DNA from: Paraphaeosphaeria minitans
Lineage: Eukaryota > Ascomycota > Dothideomycetes > Pleosporales > Didymosphaeriaceae
Direction: 5' to 3'
NCBI GenBank assembly: GCA_015832175.1
Contig: WJXW01000018.1
Coordinates: forward strand, 124,001-188,000
DNA length: 64,000 bases
Shown: piece after piece, positions 41,320 to 52,070 of the stretch
How the letters are laid out: every line of letters begins with the position of its first letter
How positions within the stretch are numbered: position 1 is the stretch's first letter
Notes under the pieces: generated by a model
The model's input: the letters and a program-made list of their open reading frames with translations, nothing else
Database searches by the model: none
What the model was told of the DNA's origin: nothing
Made by a program: the position numbers and the translations under genes

Positions 41320-42134
41320 TTGAGAGCCTAGGCAATCCTAAGACTCAAAGAGACTCCAAATCAGAAACTCGAGCTTTTTCACTGAAAGTTTCAGGCACAA
41401 GCCATGCCTAACAACGCGACACCGAAAGCGAAACTCTTCACCCCGTGAACAAGATGAGTCTTATGTACTTTAGAAATTAGCTTCTAGATCTATTACACGG
41501 TGCTCACATTGTTGCGAGCAAGCATGCAATCTTACAGCTCATGATTTGGGGGCCAACATGCTGCCCAAGGACAAGTCCCACTTTCAATGACGGTGCTCAT
41601 ACATTTAGAGCTGCACTGTAAGCCTACGCTCAGCAGCCAAGAGCCCTGAAATGGAAACCTGACAACAATCACTAACCCAAATCGGATCCTGGTTTCCCAA
41701 GTGTACAGGTGGGAATTTTTTCAGCTATTTCGGGGTACATAATAAACTTAGTAGGTAATACGAAGATCTGCAGTCAGAGCGCGGCGTTCTTGTCACACAA
41801 CCAACCATTACAGGACCGAATGGTTATGGGTGGTTTCAGTTCTCTCAAGAACAGTGACTATAGGTGTGATGAGTAAATTTTACGCCTTCGTCTTGGAAAG
41901 ACGCCTTACCTAAGTGAAATATGGACTTGGTGTTGCTTCACGAACAGCTTGCGTGTCTGGGACCTACTACCTATAGACAGTCGCAATACGAGGCGATTTA
42001 AAGCGCGCATCCATACACAACTTGAGTATAGAGCCAGGAGCTTGTTCCTCTGCACCTTGTCCATTTGCAACCCAAACTCCTCGGCCAACATAACTTTAAC
42101 GACTCCAAGCGTCTAACCAACCTCTAAGCCAAGT
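41320..42134. other. Intergenic, promoter region of the small secreted protein
   Basis: About 0.8 kb. The last 150 bp lead into the gene at 42135; no other feature is supported. Confidence 0.5.
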
Positions 42135-42445
42135 ATGCAGCTCACCACCTTCCTCCTCGCTGCGATGTCGCTCGCGGGCCTTGTTTTTGCTCAGAACTTC
42201 GAGTGCCAGTCATGGAATGTACGTAAAATCTTAGTCTCTATGCTGAAACATCATGCTAATGCGTTTTGTAAAAGGACTGCCCCGGAAGCAAGGTATGTTT
42301 TCATGTTGCGACCCACAGAGGTGCGTCGTCCTGTTGTCTCGATCCGAATATCTCCTCTTCTTGGGGTATTGGGAGCGGACAGTGCAATTATATGCACACA
42401 CACACCGCAGATGAGTACCAGAGCGCTTTCGGAGGCTGGAGGTAG
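42135..42445 (+). CDS. Small secreted six-cysteine protein, effector-like
   Basis: Deduced join(42135-42218, 42275-42445), 84 residues, with a 56-bp intron (GTACGT ... AAAG, phase 0). The signal peptide is clear (MQLTTFLLAAMSLAGLVFA, cut before Q20 or nearby). The mature part has six cysteines (C24, C30, C36, C48, C49, C65), enough for three disulfides, and ends FGGWR. A plain single-frame reading misses it, because the intron hides the second exon in another frame. Size, secretion signal and even cysteine number resemble fungal effectors and small antimicrobial proteins. That role is an inference; no family is recognised. Confidence 0.8.
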
Positions 42446-43544
42446 AGTACGGGAGATTCAGTGGGGCTATAGTGCTGTGATCGAGACGTTTAGATAGCAG
42501 CGATTATTGATAAGCATACGTGTGCTTATTGCCTCTATGAGACCTTAATTTTCTAGAAACACACAGGTTCTCCTCTTGTTTGCTTAGTTGGATGTATAAG
42601 AGTCGGTAAATCTTCCAAGAAATCCCATCGACATCCTTACACTAGGTTGGAAGGGAAGCTTAATCTCTACGGAAATCAAGTTGAAAAGAGAGAGGGATAT
42701 CTACCGTTCGAGTGAAAAAGAAAGGGCAAGGCATCTGCATTGAGTTCGGGCGTCTTGATGCCAGTTTGACACGCTCCTTCCGCACTAATGATTCATTCGG
42801 CTTGAGAATTTTATCTCCAAAAATACGCTCTAGGGCGGAAATTTTCATATGATTTGCAGACAACATTATTGGAAGGACTAAAAAAGGATGTTGATAATAC
42901 GATGGCAGCTGGCTTGGTGAGAAGTGCGGTTAAACTGTGGCGCAGGAGACCTGCTACAAAGGGTTATCTGGTGTTCGAGTCCCTGGTGATTGAAACCTTG
43001 TCGTCAGCAGGCACAATGCCCCGAACTGGAAACAGTACGTTTCTTTTATTAAGTTGCCACTTTTTTGACCCCTAAAATTCTTGCGACTGTCATTCTTGCT
43101 GGGGGTGATAGCAGATATGACAGATGTTGAATTCAGCCCTTCGGCATCCGCACTCTACATCTTCGTGTGGTCAAGCGCCGCGTCTTATGTGCTGGAGTTG
43201 AGTGAAGTGGTGAGCTTGGTGCAGGATATTTTTAAGATGATAGCTGGTGTCTTTCGACAAAATATGTCATCATAACCCGACACGAAGTGAAGTGCGGTTG
43301 AAAATGGAGCACGTATTGATACAAGAGAGGGCAGATAGACCCAGAATAAAGCCCTGACCCACAGAATACATGTTTGAACCAACCACAGCGCTTTTAAGCC
43401 GGCTGTTGAGCGCAATAATAACGGGAATATCACCGGTGCCGCAATAACTTTAGAAGCCTTAATTTTCATATATCAGATTACAGTGAGCACGAGAAATCCT
43501 AGAAATATATACTACTAATCAATATAGAAACCTTTTGTGCGTTT
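42446..43544. other. Intergenic, AT-leaning
   Basis: About 1.1 kb. Short frames at 42854-43075 and 43081-43275 have no motif and uncertain starts. Confidence 0.45.
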
Positions 43545-44726
43545 TCATAACGAGTATACCAGCTTCTCTGCACTCAACGGCTTCATCCAATCTTCTTCCC
43601 TCTCTATCTTTCTGTCATCCATGTTTCCGCTTCCAAGAAGCTGAAACCCATCTTCCATCACTTTCGAAAGACCTCCAGGCATCCTCCTGACCGGAACCGG
43701 TTTCAGGGAAGTACCAACTGCCTGTCCAAGCCACTTGTAGAACGCAACAGCGAAGTCTCGAGCAGCCGGTGACCGATCCACCATCATGCCCTGATACTGG
43801 ACCTCCTCGCCCAGCCCTTCCCATACCGCGCCATATATAGGCTCGAAAGACAGTCCATCGGATTTCCATGCACCGCCAGCTCGGGAGCGGACGATTGCAC
43901 TTCTCCCGTTGATGGCCAAAGTAGACGACACTTTTTCAACGGAACTCCCCTCAGAAATGCAGTCGTAAGCAAAATGAACACCAACGTCGCCCGTCATCTT
44001 CCTAATCTGCTCCGGCCAATCCTCATCCCGATAGTCGATAAGATGATCATACTCGAGAGGCGCAGCCTTCAACATCTCCCACCGCGCCTTACTCGCCGCC
44101 CCAAACAGCCTCACTCTCTTCCCCGCAACCGCCGCACTATTCCTCATCATCTGCGCAGCAAATAGTCCCACAGATGTTGACGCTCCATGTACGAAAAAAT
44201 CGATAGTGTCAGGTAGCTCCCTCGTACCCTCCCTCGCCCAGGTCCACTCCGGGTGCTCCTCCAGTACGCCTACTTTATCGTACTCGAACGGCGCAGGCAA
44301 CCCCAGACGATACCAGATCGCCTGCGCAGCCGTCAACGCAACCAAGCTTACCCCACTCGCCTCCTCAAACGAAAAATCATCCGGTACGCTCCATACGAGG
44401 TCCCACTCCACCACCGCGAACTCTGCGAATGCGCCGGGTCGGTCGTTCACGCTGCACGCGCCTTGGAGGAAGCCTGCTACGCGGGTTCCCGGGCGGAGGT
44501 TGCTGTGGGCAGGGACGGAGGAGCCAAGGGATACAATGGTCCCGGCGAAGTCGCTGCCGATGGTGCGGCCGGTTTGGGCGAGGGGGTGGGCGACGTAGAG
44601 GGGGTCGATGGGATTCAGGGCGATGGCTTTGACGGAGATGAGTATCTCGGTTAGAGATGGAGTGGGAGGCTGGATGTCTTCGAGTTTGGAGGTTCGTGCT
44701 TCAGCGTGGAGTATGAGTGCTTTCAT
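43545..44726 (-). CDS. Zinc-less MDR oxidoreductase (quinone/enoyl reductase-like)
   Basis: A single exon of 393 residues. The GroES-like N-terminal domain (KAIALNPIDPLYV, IGSDFAGTIVSLG) and the nucleotide-binding motif FFVHGASTSVGLFAAQ mark the medium-chain dehydrogenase/reductase superfamily. The usual zinc-binding cysteines are not seen, pointing to the quinone oxidoreductase or trans-acting enoyl reductase branch, which uses NADPH. The insert around EHPEWTWAREGTRELPD is typical of fungal versions. The substrate cannot be inferred. No metabolic cluster partner is adjacent. Confidence 0.9.
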   Translation of the reverse strand: MKALILHAEARTSKLEDIQPPTPSLTEILISVKAIALNPIDPLYVAHPLAQTGRTIGSDFAGTIVSLGSSVPAHSNLRPGTRVAGFLQGACSVNDRPGAFAEFAVVEWDLVWSVPDDFSFEEASGVSLVALTAAQAIWYRLGLPAPFEYDKVGVLEEHPEWTWAREGTRELPDTIDFFVHGASTSVGLFAAQMMRNSAAVAGKRVRLFGAASKARWEMLKAAPLEYDHLIDYRDEDWPEQIRKMTGDVGVHFAYDCISEGSSVEKVSSTLAINGRSAIVRSRAGGAWKSDGLSFEPIYGAVWEGLGEEVQYQGMMVDRSPAARDFAVAFYKWLGQAVGTSLKPVPVRRMPGGLSKVMEDGFQLLGSGNMDDRKIEREEDWMKPLSAEKLVYSL

Positions 44727-45540
44727 TGCTGGGAAGGTTGGATCTCTATCGTCGTTATGTATGCTGTTGGTGAATATGCTTCTGATGTCGGAAATTGGAG
44801 AATGGGCAGAAATTGGAAATATAAGATATGGTGAGATGAGTAGGATAACGGTGCTTAGATATAACTAGGTTTCAGGGGAGTGAGCATTACGGTAGTGGAG
44901 TTCCAGCATCGAGGTTACGCGATGCTGCTGATTAATCCTGACATACCTACTTAGGTACCTACGGTAGGTAGTCTACCTTGATCCTCCGGCCGAAACAACT
45001 CCGACTACATGCACGCCTTATTGCGACCACACCGGAGCATACCTACCATAGGTGCTGAAAATTTACCCCTCCCTGTGTTCGCGGGTACTACTATCTCTAC
45101 TTTCGCTGGAATTACCAAGTATGAATTGAATGGTTTGTTTTTCCAACCGGCACGACATTGAAGCAAGACTGCAATTTCGCTGAGCGGAGACCCAAACCAC
45201 CGTGTCTTAACTCACACTAACTGTGTATCCGCACTCCAGGCTTCAAAAATGCCTGGTATGTATATAATGCTATTTCCCATTCCTAGTTGATCAGGTATGA
45301 GACTAGCCAACAGAAGAACCGCGCTCTTTCTCCACCCTTCCTTTTTCTTCGAGACCCAGGAAGTCCATCAACAAAGGAGCTCCTCATCACAACACGATCT
45401 AGACTCCCCACCAATAACGGCACGGCCAAAGAATCCCTCATTCTCGGCATCCTAAACCACCTGAACCACCTCTTGTTGTGCTTCTTTAATCGTTCCTCCA
45501 ACTGCTTCCACCCTCTTGATACTTCCAGATCATATGGTTC
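44727..45540. other. Intergenic with CCTA/TAGG palindrome
   Basis: About 0.8 kb. An inverted repeat of CCTAC/GTAGG type lies at about 44941-44980. Nothing else is supported. Confidence 0.5.
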
Positions 45541-46364
45541 TTAAAAGTCTTGCCACCACAGTTTCCTCAGCCTCCACTCCACACCCAGGGGCGCCTCAGC
45601 ATTCGACCGCGGATAATACCACTCCGCAAGCCGCACCGACGGCAAAAGTCCCGGGCCCTGGAAGACGTCGTCGAGTTCTTCTCTCCTGAATCTCCTCCCG
45701 CGCAGCCGGTAATAGGCTTCGAAACCAGAAGTAAGCGCATCCTCATCGATTTCTTCGTAGTTTTCGACCTGATTGTAGTCGTTGAGGACCTCTGCATGTC
45801 TATCGTTGGGTTCCAGCCCAGACTCGCCCACATCGGCGAAAACCCAGTTCAGGAGCTCCTTCGAGATGGCGTCTAGCTGTGGCTTCTCACGCGTCTTGTA
45901 TAGCATGAGGGTGAAGAGGATTCGGACCGTATGGCGCGTTGGATTCCAATCACTTAGGGATTTCCGGGGGCTGAGTACATGGGTGACAACGCTCCTCACC
46001 TGCTCCACCGGGTCGCTAGACGCTTGTATGATTGAGCGGGCTAGTTTGTGGTACTCTTTCGACAGAAGTCGCGTTTTGAACAGAGTGCCACGACACATAG
46101 GGCAGGTGGAAGCGGTGTCAGTCCAGATGGCGAGGCATTCGAAGTGGAACGTGTGGGCGCAGTCGCTGTGATCAATTAAATCACTGTGATCCACACTAAG
46201 CAGAAATGCCCGCAGGCGATGAAGCAAACTTACGGAATTTGTAAAGCCGGATTCTGAGTACAGAATGCCTCAAGGCAGACAGAGCACATGTCTTCCTGCT
46301 TAGCAGCTAGGCGGAGATGGCATGCGAGAAACTCCTCGCGAGAGAGGTCGACTGTGTCAAACAT
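45541..46364 (-). CDS. RING-H2 finger protein
   Basis: Deduced join(46364-46234, 46165-45541), 251 residues, with a 68-bp intron (GTAAGT ... ACAG, phase 2) that falls inside the RING. Together the exons give CSVC (C27, C30), CAHTFHFEC (C46, H48, H51, C54) and CPMC (C65, C68), a complete RING-H2 set expected of an E3 ubiquitin ligase. The remaining 180 residues are helical and charged, with a conserved-looking end (VEWRLRKLWWQDF). I recognise no further domain. It is one of three RING genes in this window. Confidence 0.85.
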
Positions 46365-46982
46365 CTTCGTGATATGCGCTTATAAAATGGTCAAGGAGGG
46401 AAGGAATATTTCACTGTGAAGCAGTTTGTGAGAAGAGTGCGCAAGATTATTATTTCGGTATTGCTGAGAAAATGGTACCAACAATTCATGGCCGCACTAG
46501 GTACCCCCTCGATCAACCATCGAGAAATCCATTCAACAACCAAATTTCCCATCATGAATCCACTGTGATGTTCCTCCAGATCCACAACATCATACCGCGC
46601 TCGCTCTCAAAGACGTGCCACCGTCTCATCTTCACATGCGCAGTTCTACCCAACCAGTACCTAGTCCCGGCAGCCCAGATCGATACCGCGAAACTGGCCT
46701 CCCTACATCTCATCGCCTCTACGAACAGCACCCAGATCCACACCCATGCCGCACATCTTCTAACCATTGGATCCAGATACCACTAGCTATCAACACCACG
46801 TGCCACCACCGTGCCAACCGCCCCCCCACCCAAAGAACGATCGCCACTTCTGAATCACCTCCTTCTTCGAAAGCTCGTTGTCTTACTGGATTGCAGTACC
46901 AGAATTCATCGTCGACGACACGTGGACGCTGGAATTTCGCGTGCGCAAACACGTATTGGCATCACACCAGTTTGCACTCGCT
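46365..46982. other. Intergenic
   Basis: About 0.6 kb upstream of the RING-H2 gene; nothing found. Confidence 0.5.
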
Positions 46983-47044
46983 TACCTACCGTACCGTACC
47001 GTAACGTACCGTACGTAAATGACATCGCTATATGGTACGGTACG
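46983..47044. repeat. CCGTA repeat with inverted arm
   Basis: ACCGT/CGTAC units repeat four to five times at about 46987-47018. The inverted form GGTACGGTACG follows at about 47034-47044, so a hairpin could form. It lies just left of the solitary LTR-like element. Confidence 0.7.
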
Positions 47045-47110
47045 CTATTCGGAGGCCCAAAAAAAAGCGCAGAAGAACATCAAGCCAATGCGCAGGTAGC
47101 CTAGTTGTGC

Positions 47111-47449
47111 TGTTGAACTGCGCTAGAACAAGTTTGAGAGTATCACTTGAACAAAATCCTCTAGGTATAAGCCTCGATGCTTCGATCTCTCGTTCTGTCC
47201 TCCTAGGTATTCAATTCCCGAAAGCTCTCGGAGTGCCTTTCTGTGGAGGTGAGCTAGAACATACTGCCTAGGGTGATCAAGTGTATTGTCACTGAACAGG
47301 ATAAGCCTGTTCAGAAGTGCGTCTATATAGCCTTAGGTTACATAAGAAGTAGTAAGCTGAGTGGGAAGCTCGTCTAGGTCATGTGAGCACGTCTTGGGTG
47401 CTCGTCCCGTAGGGCCTACAGGCCCTACACGTGTATCCCATACGCCACA
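47111..47449 (+). mobile_element. Solo LTR-like element, less decayed copy
   Basis: About 340 bp running from TGTTG at 47111 to CCACA at 47449. The right 195 bp align with the RIP-decayed sequence at 2960-3185. No retrotransposon coding sequence flanks it, as expected after recombination between two LTRs. I could not find a matching target-site duplication, so the exact left end is tentative. Confidence 0.6.
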
Positions 47450-47787
47450 CTTTCTCATAACCACACGGTTTCCATCACGCAGAGGCAGATGAGGCCTATG
47501 CTTGCCAAGTGACACAGCTCCATGCACTGCGCGATGCACTACCTGCCGGCCCCCCGATCTCATCAGTATGTACGCTATCCAGCCCACTGTGCGCACGCAT
47601 CTGAATCACCATTGTATACGATTGTACCGAGCGAGTGAAAAGGAACAATAGGAATTTTGGTATCTCAACAACCAGCAAACAATATGCAAACTCCACCCAG
47701 TCCCAACCCTATAATGACACAAGAAAAGACATCCCTCCAATCCTTCGCGCTGCGTCAAGGAATGATCCCACATCCACGCAGCTAAAT

Positions 47788-48330
47788 CTAGTGGTGGAAT
47801 TGCGGCTGCTGCGGCTGCTGCGCATAATACATGCCCTCCTGCTTCCCGGGCTGCACCTGCAGCAGATGCTTGCTCTCTTCGCGGTACGTAACTTCCTTTT
47901 CTTGCTGCGTCAGATCGCACGGCATGCAGCAGCATGCGCACATGCAGTCGCCGCAACCGTTGCCCTTGAGGTGATATTTTGCGCGGACGTCGCCGCGGTT
48001 CATCATGGGGAGGATGAAGGAGATGCCGAAGCAACCGAGACCGCAAAAGGCCATGCACTGGGGGTTGTTAGTTGGGTGAGGTAGGGGTTGGAGAAGGAAA
48101 GGAAAGCGCACAGAGGAGTTGCAGCATGAGTAGTCTTGCATGTTGCCGTCGTTCTTAGAGCGGTGACGGGTCTTGCCGTAGAGGATGCAGGGGCACCACC
48201 ATGACATGCAGCCTTTTTCGCGTCAACATTTTGCTCTGGTGTTGACGTCTCAAGGAAACTTACAGGTTCCGATGGGGCTGCAGCAGCTCGATCCCGAGTG
48301 GTGCCAGTCTTGCTTTTGGATGGTAGTCAT
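47788..48330 (-). CDS. PLAC8-family Cys-rich protein
   Basis: Deduced join(48330-48264, 48212-48112, 48057-47788), 145 residues, with introns of 51 and 54 bp. The N-terminal motif SSCCSPIGTC runs across the first intron into CMSWWCPCILYGKTRHR, and the second Cys cluster is CGDCMCACCCMPCDLTQQEK. This is the arrangement of PLAC8 (DUF614) proteins, small membrane-associated proteins linked to metal tolerance and cell size in plants. Their role in fungi is not settled. The middle (FCGLGCFGISFILP) is hydrophobic and could cross a membrane. The C-terminus is Gln/His-rich. All three exons join in frame. Confidence 0.88.
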
Positions 48331-49838
48331 GGCTGATGGTGTATCTATTTCCTTGGAGACAAAAGAATTGATTGTTGAAACAGAGTCCACGAAAGGCGTG
48401 CGCAGGCTCGGACTCAGACTATATAGTCTACTGTGCACAAAGTCTCACCGGAAGTCCGTCGTGCGCTCGGGTATGGAGGTGGCTGTGGGATAATGCAGGG
48501 GGGGCGTAAGCAGAGTCAAAGCGACCAAGACGTCGGTAGGTACAGGTGCACAACCGGTTGGGGAACGCTTGACGAAAATGAAATTGAGTAAACAGGCACA
48601 CAGTGTGAAAGACCGACCCAAGCTGTGGTACTGCGCCGTTTATAAGAAAGATGCTGCGGAAAGAGTAGGCGCAGGGCAGCCTGGCACGACTGAGGCTGAG
48701 AAGAGGCGCCATAGCCCGATTGGACGATAGCGCTACCCGGCATTAGCATGTCCAACAGAAGGAAGGATCGAGCCATACCCGAACTGGGATTTGCTGTCGT
48801 TCAAACTTCAGAGATGGTCGGAACTTTTCACTGTGGGTCTCCGTTGTGATTACGGACCGGGAAGTGTGCTACGCCGCCAGCTAAGGTTATGAAATGCGCT
48901 AGCGACTGTTTGGGGAGCAGCGCCGGAGGTCGAGTGTGAATAAACACCAGGTCGAGTGCGATTGAACAATTCCCGCTACGCCGCCGTACATAGCTGAAAG
49001 GCAGCACTCGTTGATCCCAATGTGTAGCCAATGCACGGGTGTGCATGATTGCCCGGTAATCTTAATTCTAAGCCTTATGCTGGTCCGTGTTTTAGTTGTG
49101 ACCGTGGCGCCCGCACAGCAGAATGCTGTGGGGGCTGAGTGCGTTTGACTGGGGGTCCACAATGCTGGAAAGCCTCAAGAGCCAGCCCAATTTATGATTC
49201 GAGGATGATGCCTGCCTTCCGTACTGACAGAAGAGCAATGTTTCGCGCAGTAGATAGTCTCCCTGTACAAGGCGATGAACGGCGAAGTAAGCAGCACCGA
49301 CCAACGGCACGTAAGAAGCTTCTTGACGAGCTTGGCCCAAATACTGTTGCTCCTTGCGTACGGATGTAGGAAAGAGTTCGCGAGGGCCGGCGACGAGATT
49401 TGCGGGGCTTCGCTGTGTGCCCGAAATAGAAGTCCGACGCCGGTGCTGTGCCTGCATTAGGTAGCGCCTTTGTGGTAAGCCACCCTCTACCTAGATGGCC
49501 GGACTTGCGGTGAAACTCCTAAACATTGTCATCCGCGTTGTCACTCGTTGCTTCTCTTGTGCTGTGATTGTCGGAGCCATGCGTGCAGTAGACTATTCAT
49601 TGCTTCGCTTGGTTGTCGTCGTAGCAAGCGCGTAGGTAGGTAGGTAGGTACCTAGGTAGGTATAGGTCGTGGATCGGCGTCGACACCAGATGGATACGAG
49701 CTCGGAACCAGAAACTTGTGCAGATCCTACTGCGCGAGATGGCTGAACCGCACGAGCTTTCCATTGCGGACGTGCAGCTTGTTGGCCGCAAAGACCGCGT
49801 GAAGCCTGCCGTATGCAATGGCATGCCGTCGTCTTGCT
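48331..49838. other. Intergenic, with a TAGG microsatellite
   Basis: About 1.5 kb. A TAGG/GGTA run occupies 49632-49662. No gene is supported. Confidence 0.5.
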
Positions 49839-50159
49839 ATGGCGCAGACAACTTTCAAGCCTGCGGAGTGGGACGACTACGGCAAGATTGGGACGTGGTC
49901 CAGGTAGTTCAGTTTGCTGCGGGACATGACAGGTGAGGTCTTTCTGGAGAATCTCATCCACCTGCCTATGTTAGTCGTCGTGGTTCCTGTGTTGGTGCTG
50001 CTTCGCTGGATGGCTAGAAGAAGGCAGCAGCAGCAGCAGGAGCAGGAGCTCGCCGAGGACGACGCCGAGACTGCGCTACTGGACAGCGAGCATGAAGATG
50101 TTATCCCGGAAGCCGAGTATGTGGGAGGGAGGAGAAGACATCAAAGACATAAAGGTTGA
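49839..50159 (+). pseudogene. Small single-pass membrane protein interrupted by TAG
   Basis: An ATG at 49839 reads MAQTTFKPAEWDDYGKIG and then TWSR before an in-frame TAG. The same frame continues through FSLLRD and MTGEVFLENLIHLPM into a hydrophobic helix (LVVVVPVLVLLRWMA), a Gln run and an acidic tail, stopping at 50159. Both sides of the TAG look coding. The short GT-AG pairs nearby give introns of 29 or 34 bp, which are too short and out of frame. It may be a nonsense allele, or translation may start at the ATG at 49926 to give a 77-residue protein. Confidence 0.45.
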
Positions 50160-50360
50160 TGTTGTAGGTTGAAGTGAGAGGCGGGCGTTGGTAATTATTA
50201 CCTACGGTAGGAAAGTACGATGGGAGAGAGGGCAAATGCGGAAAGCACGCTAAAACTGCCGGACCCTGTGTGTCGGATGGCGCTGAATTTTCACGACCAC
50301 GCAAACTGCTGTGCGTGACAGAACGTATTCACCTTCAAGAGACAAGAGGAAGCAAATACA

Positions 50361-51560
50361 ATGGGGCAATTTGATCGGAAAGCTCAGTCTCAACCGAAAC
50401 ACGGCAAGCCCTCGGACAGCGGTGCATCGCGGGCTCCTCCACCCCCACCAAAATCCCGGCCACTGGAGCGAGGACCAGGCTTCCAACAGAAGGCGCCGCC
50501 CAAGAAATCGCAACCGCCAAAGAATGGCTTTCCCAATCTGCAGCCGAGCATCCTGCCCATCGAGCTGCAACAGCTCATTCTAGACATCTTCCGCGCTACG
50601 TTCCCTTTCGAAGACTTTGCCGATCTGAAGCCCTTGCTGGGTCAAATCAACGAGGCGCTGGTCAAAAGAGACTTCGACGAGGCATTTCGCAAAGAGGAGT
50701 TCCGCGAGGGATACGCCATCCGATGGAGCCCGACCCGTGCCTTGGTCTTCGCAAATGTGTTCGCGCAGATCTGCGATGAGCACGGGGACAGTCCGTGGAT
50801 GGAGCGATCACTTGGGGGTGACGGCAACGCCCCGGCCAAGGCCCTTTGCTTTGGCGGCGGAGCTGCAGAGGTTATGGCCATGGCGGGAGTGATGCGGTAC
50901 AGACGAGCAGATGCGGCTGGACGGCCGGATGCTGGCTTGTTGTCACCATCGCCTCCGCCCTATATCGACCTCCACCTGCTCGACGCAGCAGACTGGTCTG
51001 GCGTTGTGTCGAAACTTACTACTGGCCTGGAAACCCCTCCCGAGCTGTCCAAGTATGCCAGTGCCGCAGCGCGCGCTCGTAACGCATCGTTCCTTTCGCC
51101 GCGGGCACTCAAGGCTACATGCACCCAGACCCATGTTCTGGGCCTCGCCCAGGAAGAGCTGCAGTCTCTGTTCGCACCAGATGTCACGCTCGTCACTCTC
51201 CTTTTCACCCTAAACGACCTCTACACCACCTCCATCCGGCGCACGACAAGCTTCCTGCGGAAGCTGACCGCCGTCGTCCCAACAGGATGTCTACTCCTGG
51301 TAGTGGATGCGCACGGTGCCTCTTCAACCGCGGACGGCATTGAAAATGGCCAGGAGGAGCCGTATCCGATGAGCTGGCTGTTAGACAAGGTGATGCTGCC
51401 GACGCAGGTGAAAGTGGAAGATGAACTGGTGCCGAAACGGGAGTGGGAGAAGCTCATGGGCAACACGAATCGGCTGTTCAAGTTCCCCGAAAAGGGGTTG
51501 AGCTACCCCGCTGGACTGGAAAATTTGAAGCTGCAAGTGCATCTCTTCAAGCGCGTGTAG
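50361..51560 (+). CDS. BMT6: 25S rRNA uridine-N3-methyltransferase-like (BMT6 family)
   Basis: A single exon of 399 residues. A basic Pro/Lys-rich N-terminus (1-60) precedes helical residues 61-150. A glycine-rich SAM-binding loop, ALCFGGGAAEVMAMAG, is at 161-176. Later Rossmann-type segments include YIDLHLLDAADWSGV and TGCLLLVVDAHG. The order and the tail (KFPEKGLSYPAGLENLKL) fit the DUF3115/Methyltransf_34 family that contains yeast Bmt6, which methylates a uridine of 25S rRNA. The expected location is the nucleolus. The symbol is by family resemblance only. Confidence 0.8.
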   Translation: MGQFDRKAQSQPKHGKPSDSGASRAPPPPPKSRPLERGPGFQQKAPPKKSQPPKNGFPNLQPSILPIELQQLILDIFRATFPFEDFADLKPLLGQINEALVKRDFDEAFRKEEFREGYAIRWSPTRALVFANVFAQICDEHGDSPWMERSLGGDGNAPAKALCFGGGAAEVMAMAGVMRYRRADAAGRPDAGLLSPSPPPYIDLHLLDAADWSGVVSKLTTGLETPPELSKYASAAARARNASFLSPRALKATCTQTHVLGLAQEELQSLFAPDVTLVTLLFTLNDLYTTSIRRTTSFLRKLTAVVPTGCLLLVVDAHGASSTADGIENGQEEPYPMSWLLDKVMLPTQVKVEDELVPKREWEKLMGNTNRLFKFPEKGLSYPAGLENLKLQVHLFKRV

Positions 51561-52070
51561 GAGTTGACGAAAGCTGTGAACTCGCCATCACATGTCAGCC
51601 AAATTCAAATAGCGTGGGTTGAGTAGGTGCCAGGACATGCTCTCCGCATGCAATGACCTTTGCTCCCATCTCACATTTACCTCAATATTTGGGATTGACT
51701 CGACCGTGCTGCGTGTTACAGCCATTGTCAATAGTAATCCGAAAGGGCGCAGAAAGCAAGGGAATGTGGACGTTGAACCATTACTACCCCTGCGAGTATC
51801 ATTTGCTGTAAAGCTAGAAAAAGGGCGGTCCCTCCGCTTGCCGATGCCAGATCCAGCAAGCTGGACCTACTGCGCAGAAAGCAAGCCGGTGCATTAATGA
51901 GTCATCAAATTCATGCAACTGGTCTCTCGTCAAGCTTTGGATAGCAACGGCAATGGTTATAGATGGACGACCCGCAGTGCAGCTTCGCTCCTTATCAGAC
52001 CCAAATCATCCTCGGACCCCACCGGCGCCCAACGACGCAAGCGCACCCGACCCCACCTTCCACCCTCACC
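51561..52070. other. Intergenic
   Basis: About 510 bp; no gene seen. The last part carries the promoter of the GrpB-GNAT gene. Confidence 0.5.

Noticed and set aside
42930..43010. tRNA-like TPsiC sequence (GTTCGAGTC)
   Set aside because: The flanking bases cannot pair as a T-stem and no acceptor stem is found.
47106..47454. Five-base target-site duplication around the solo LTR
   Set aside because: The five bases left of TGTTG (TGTGC) and right of CCACA (CTTTC) do not match.
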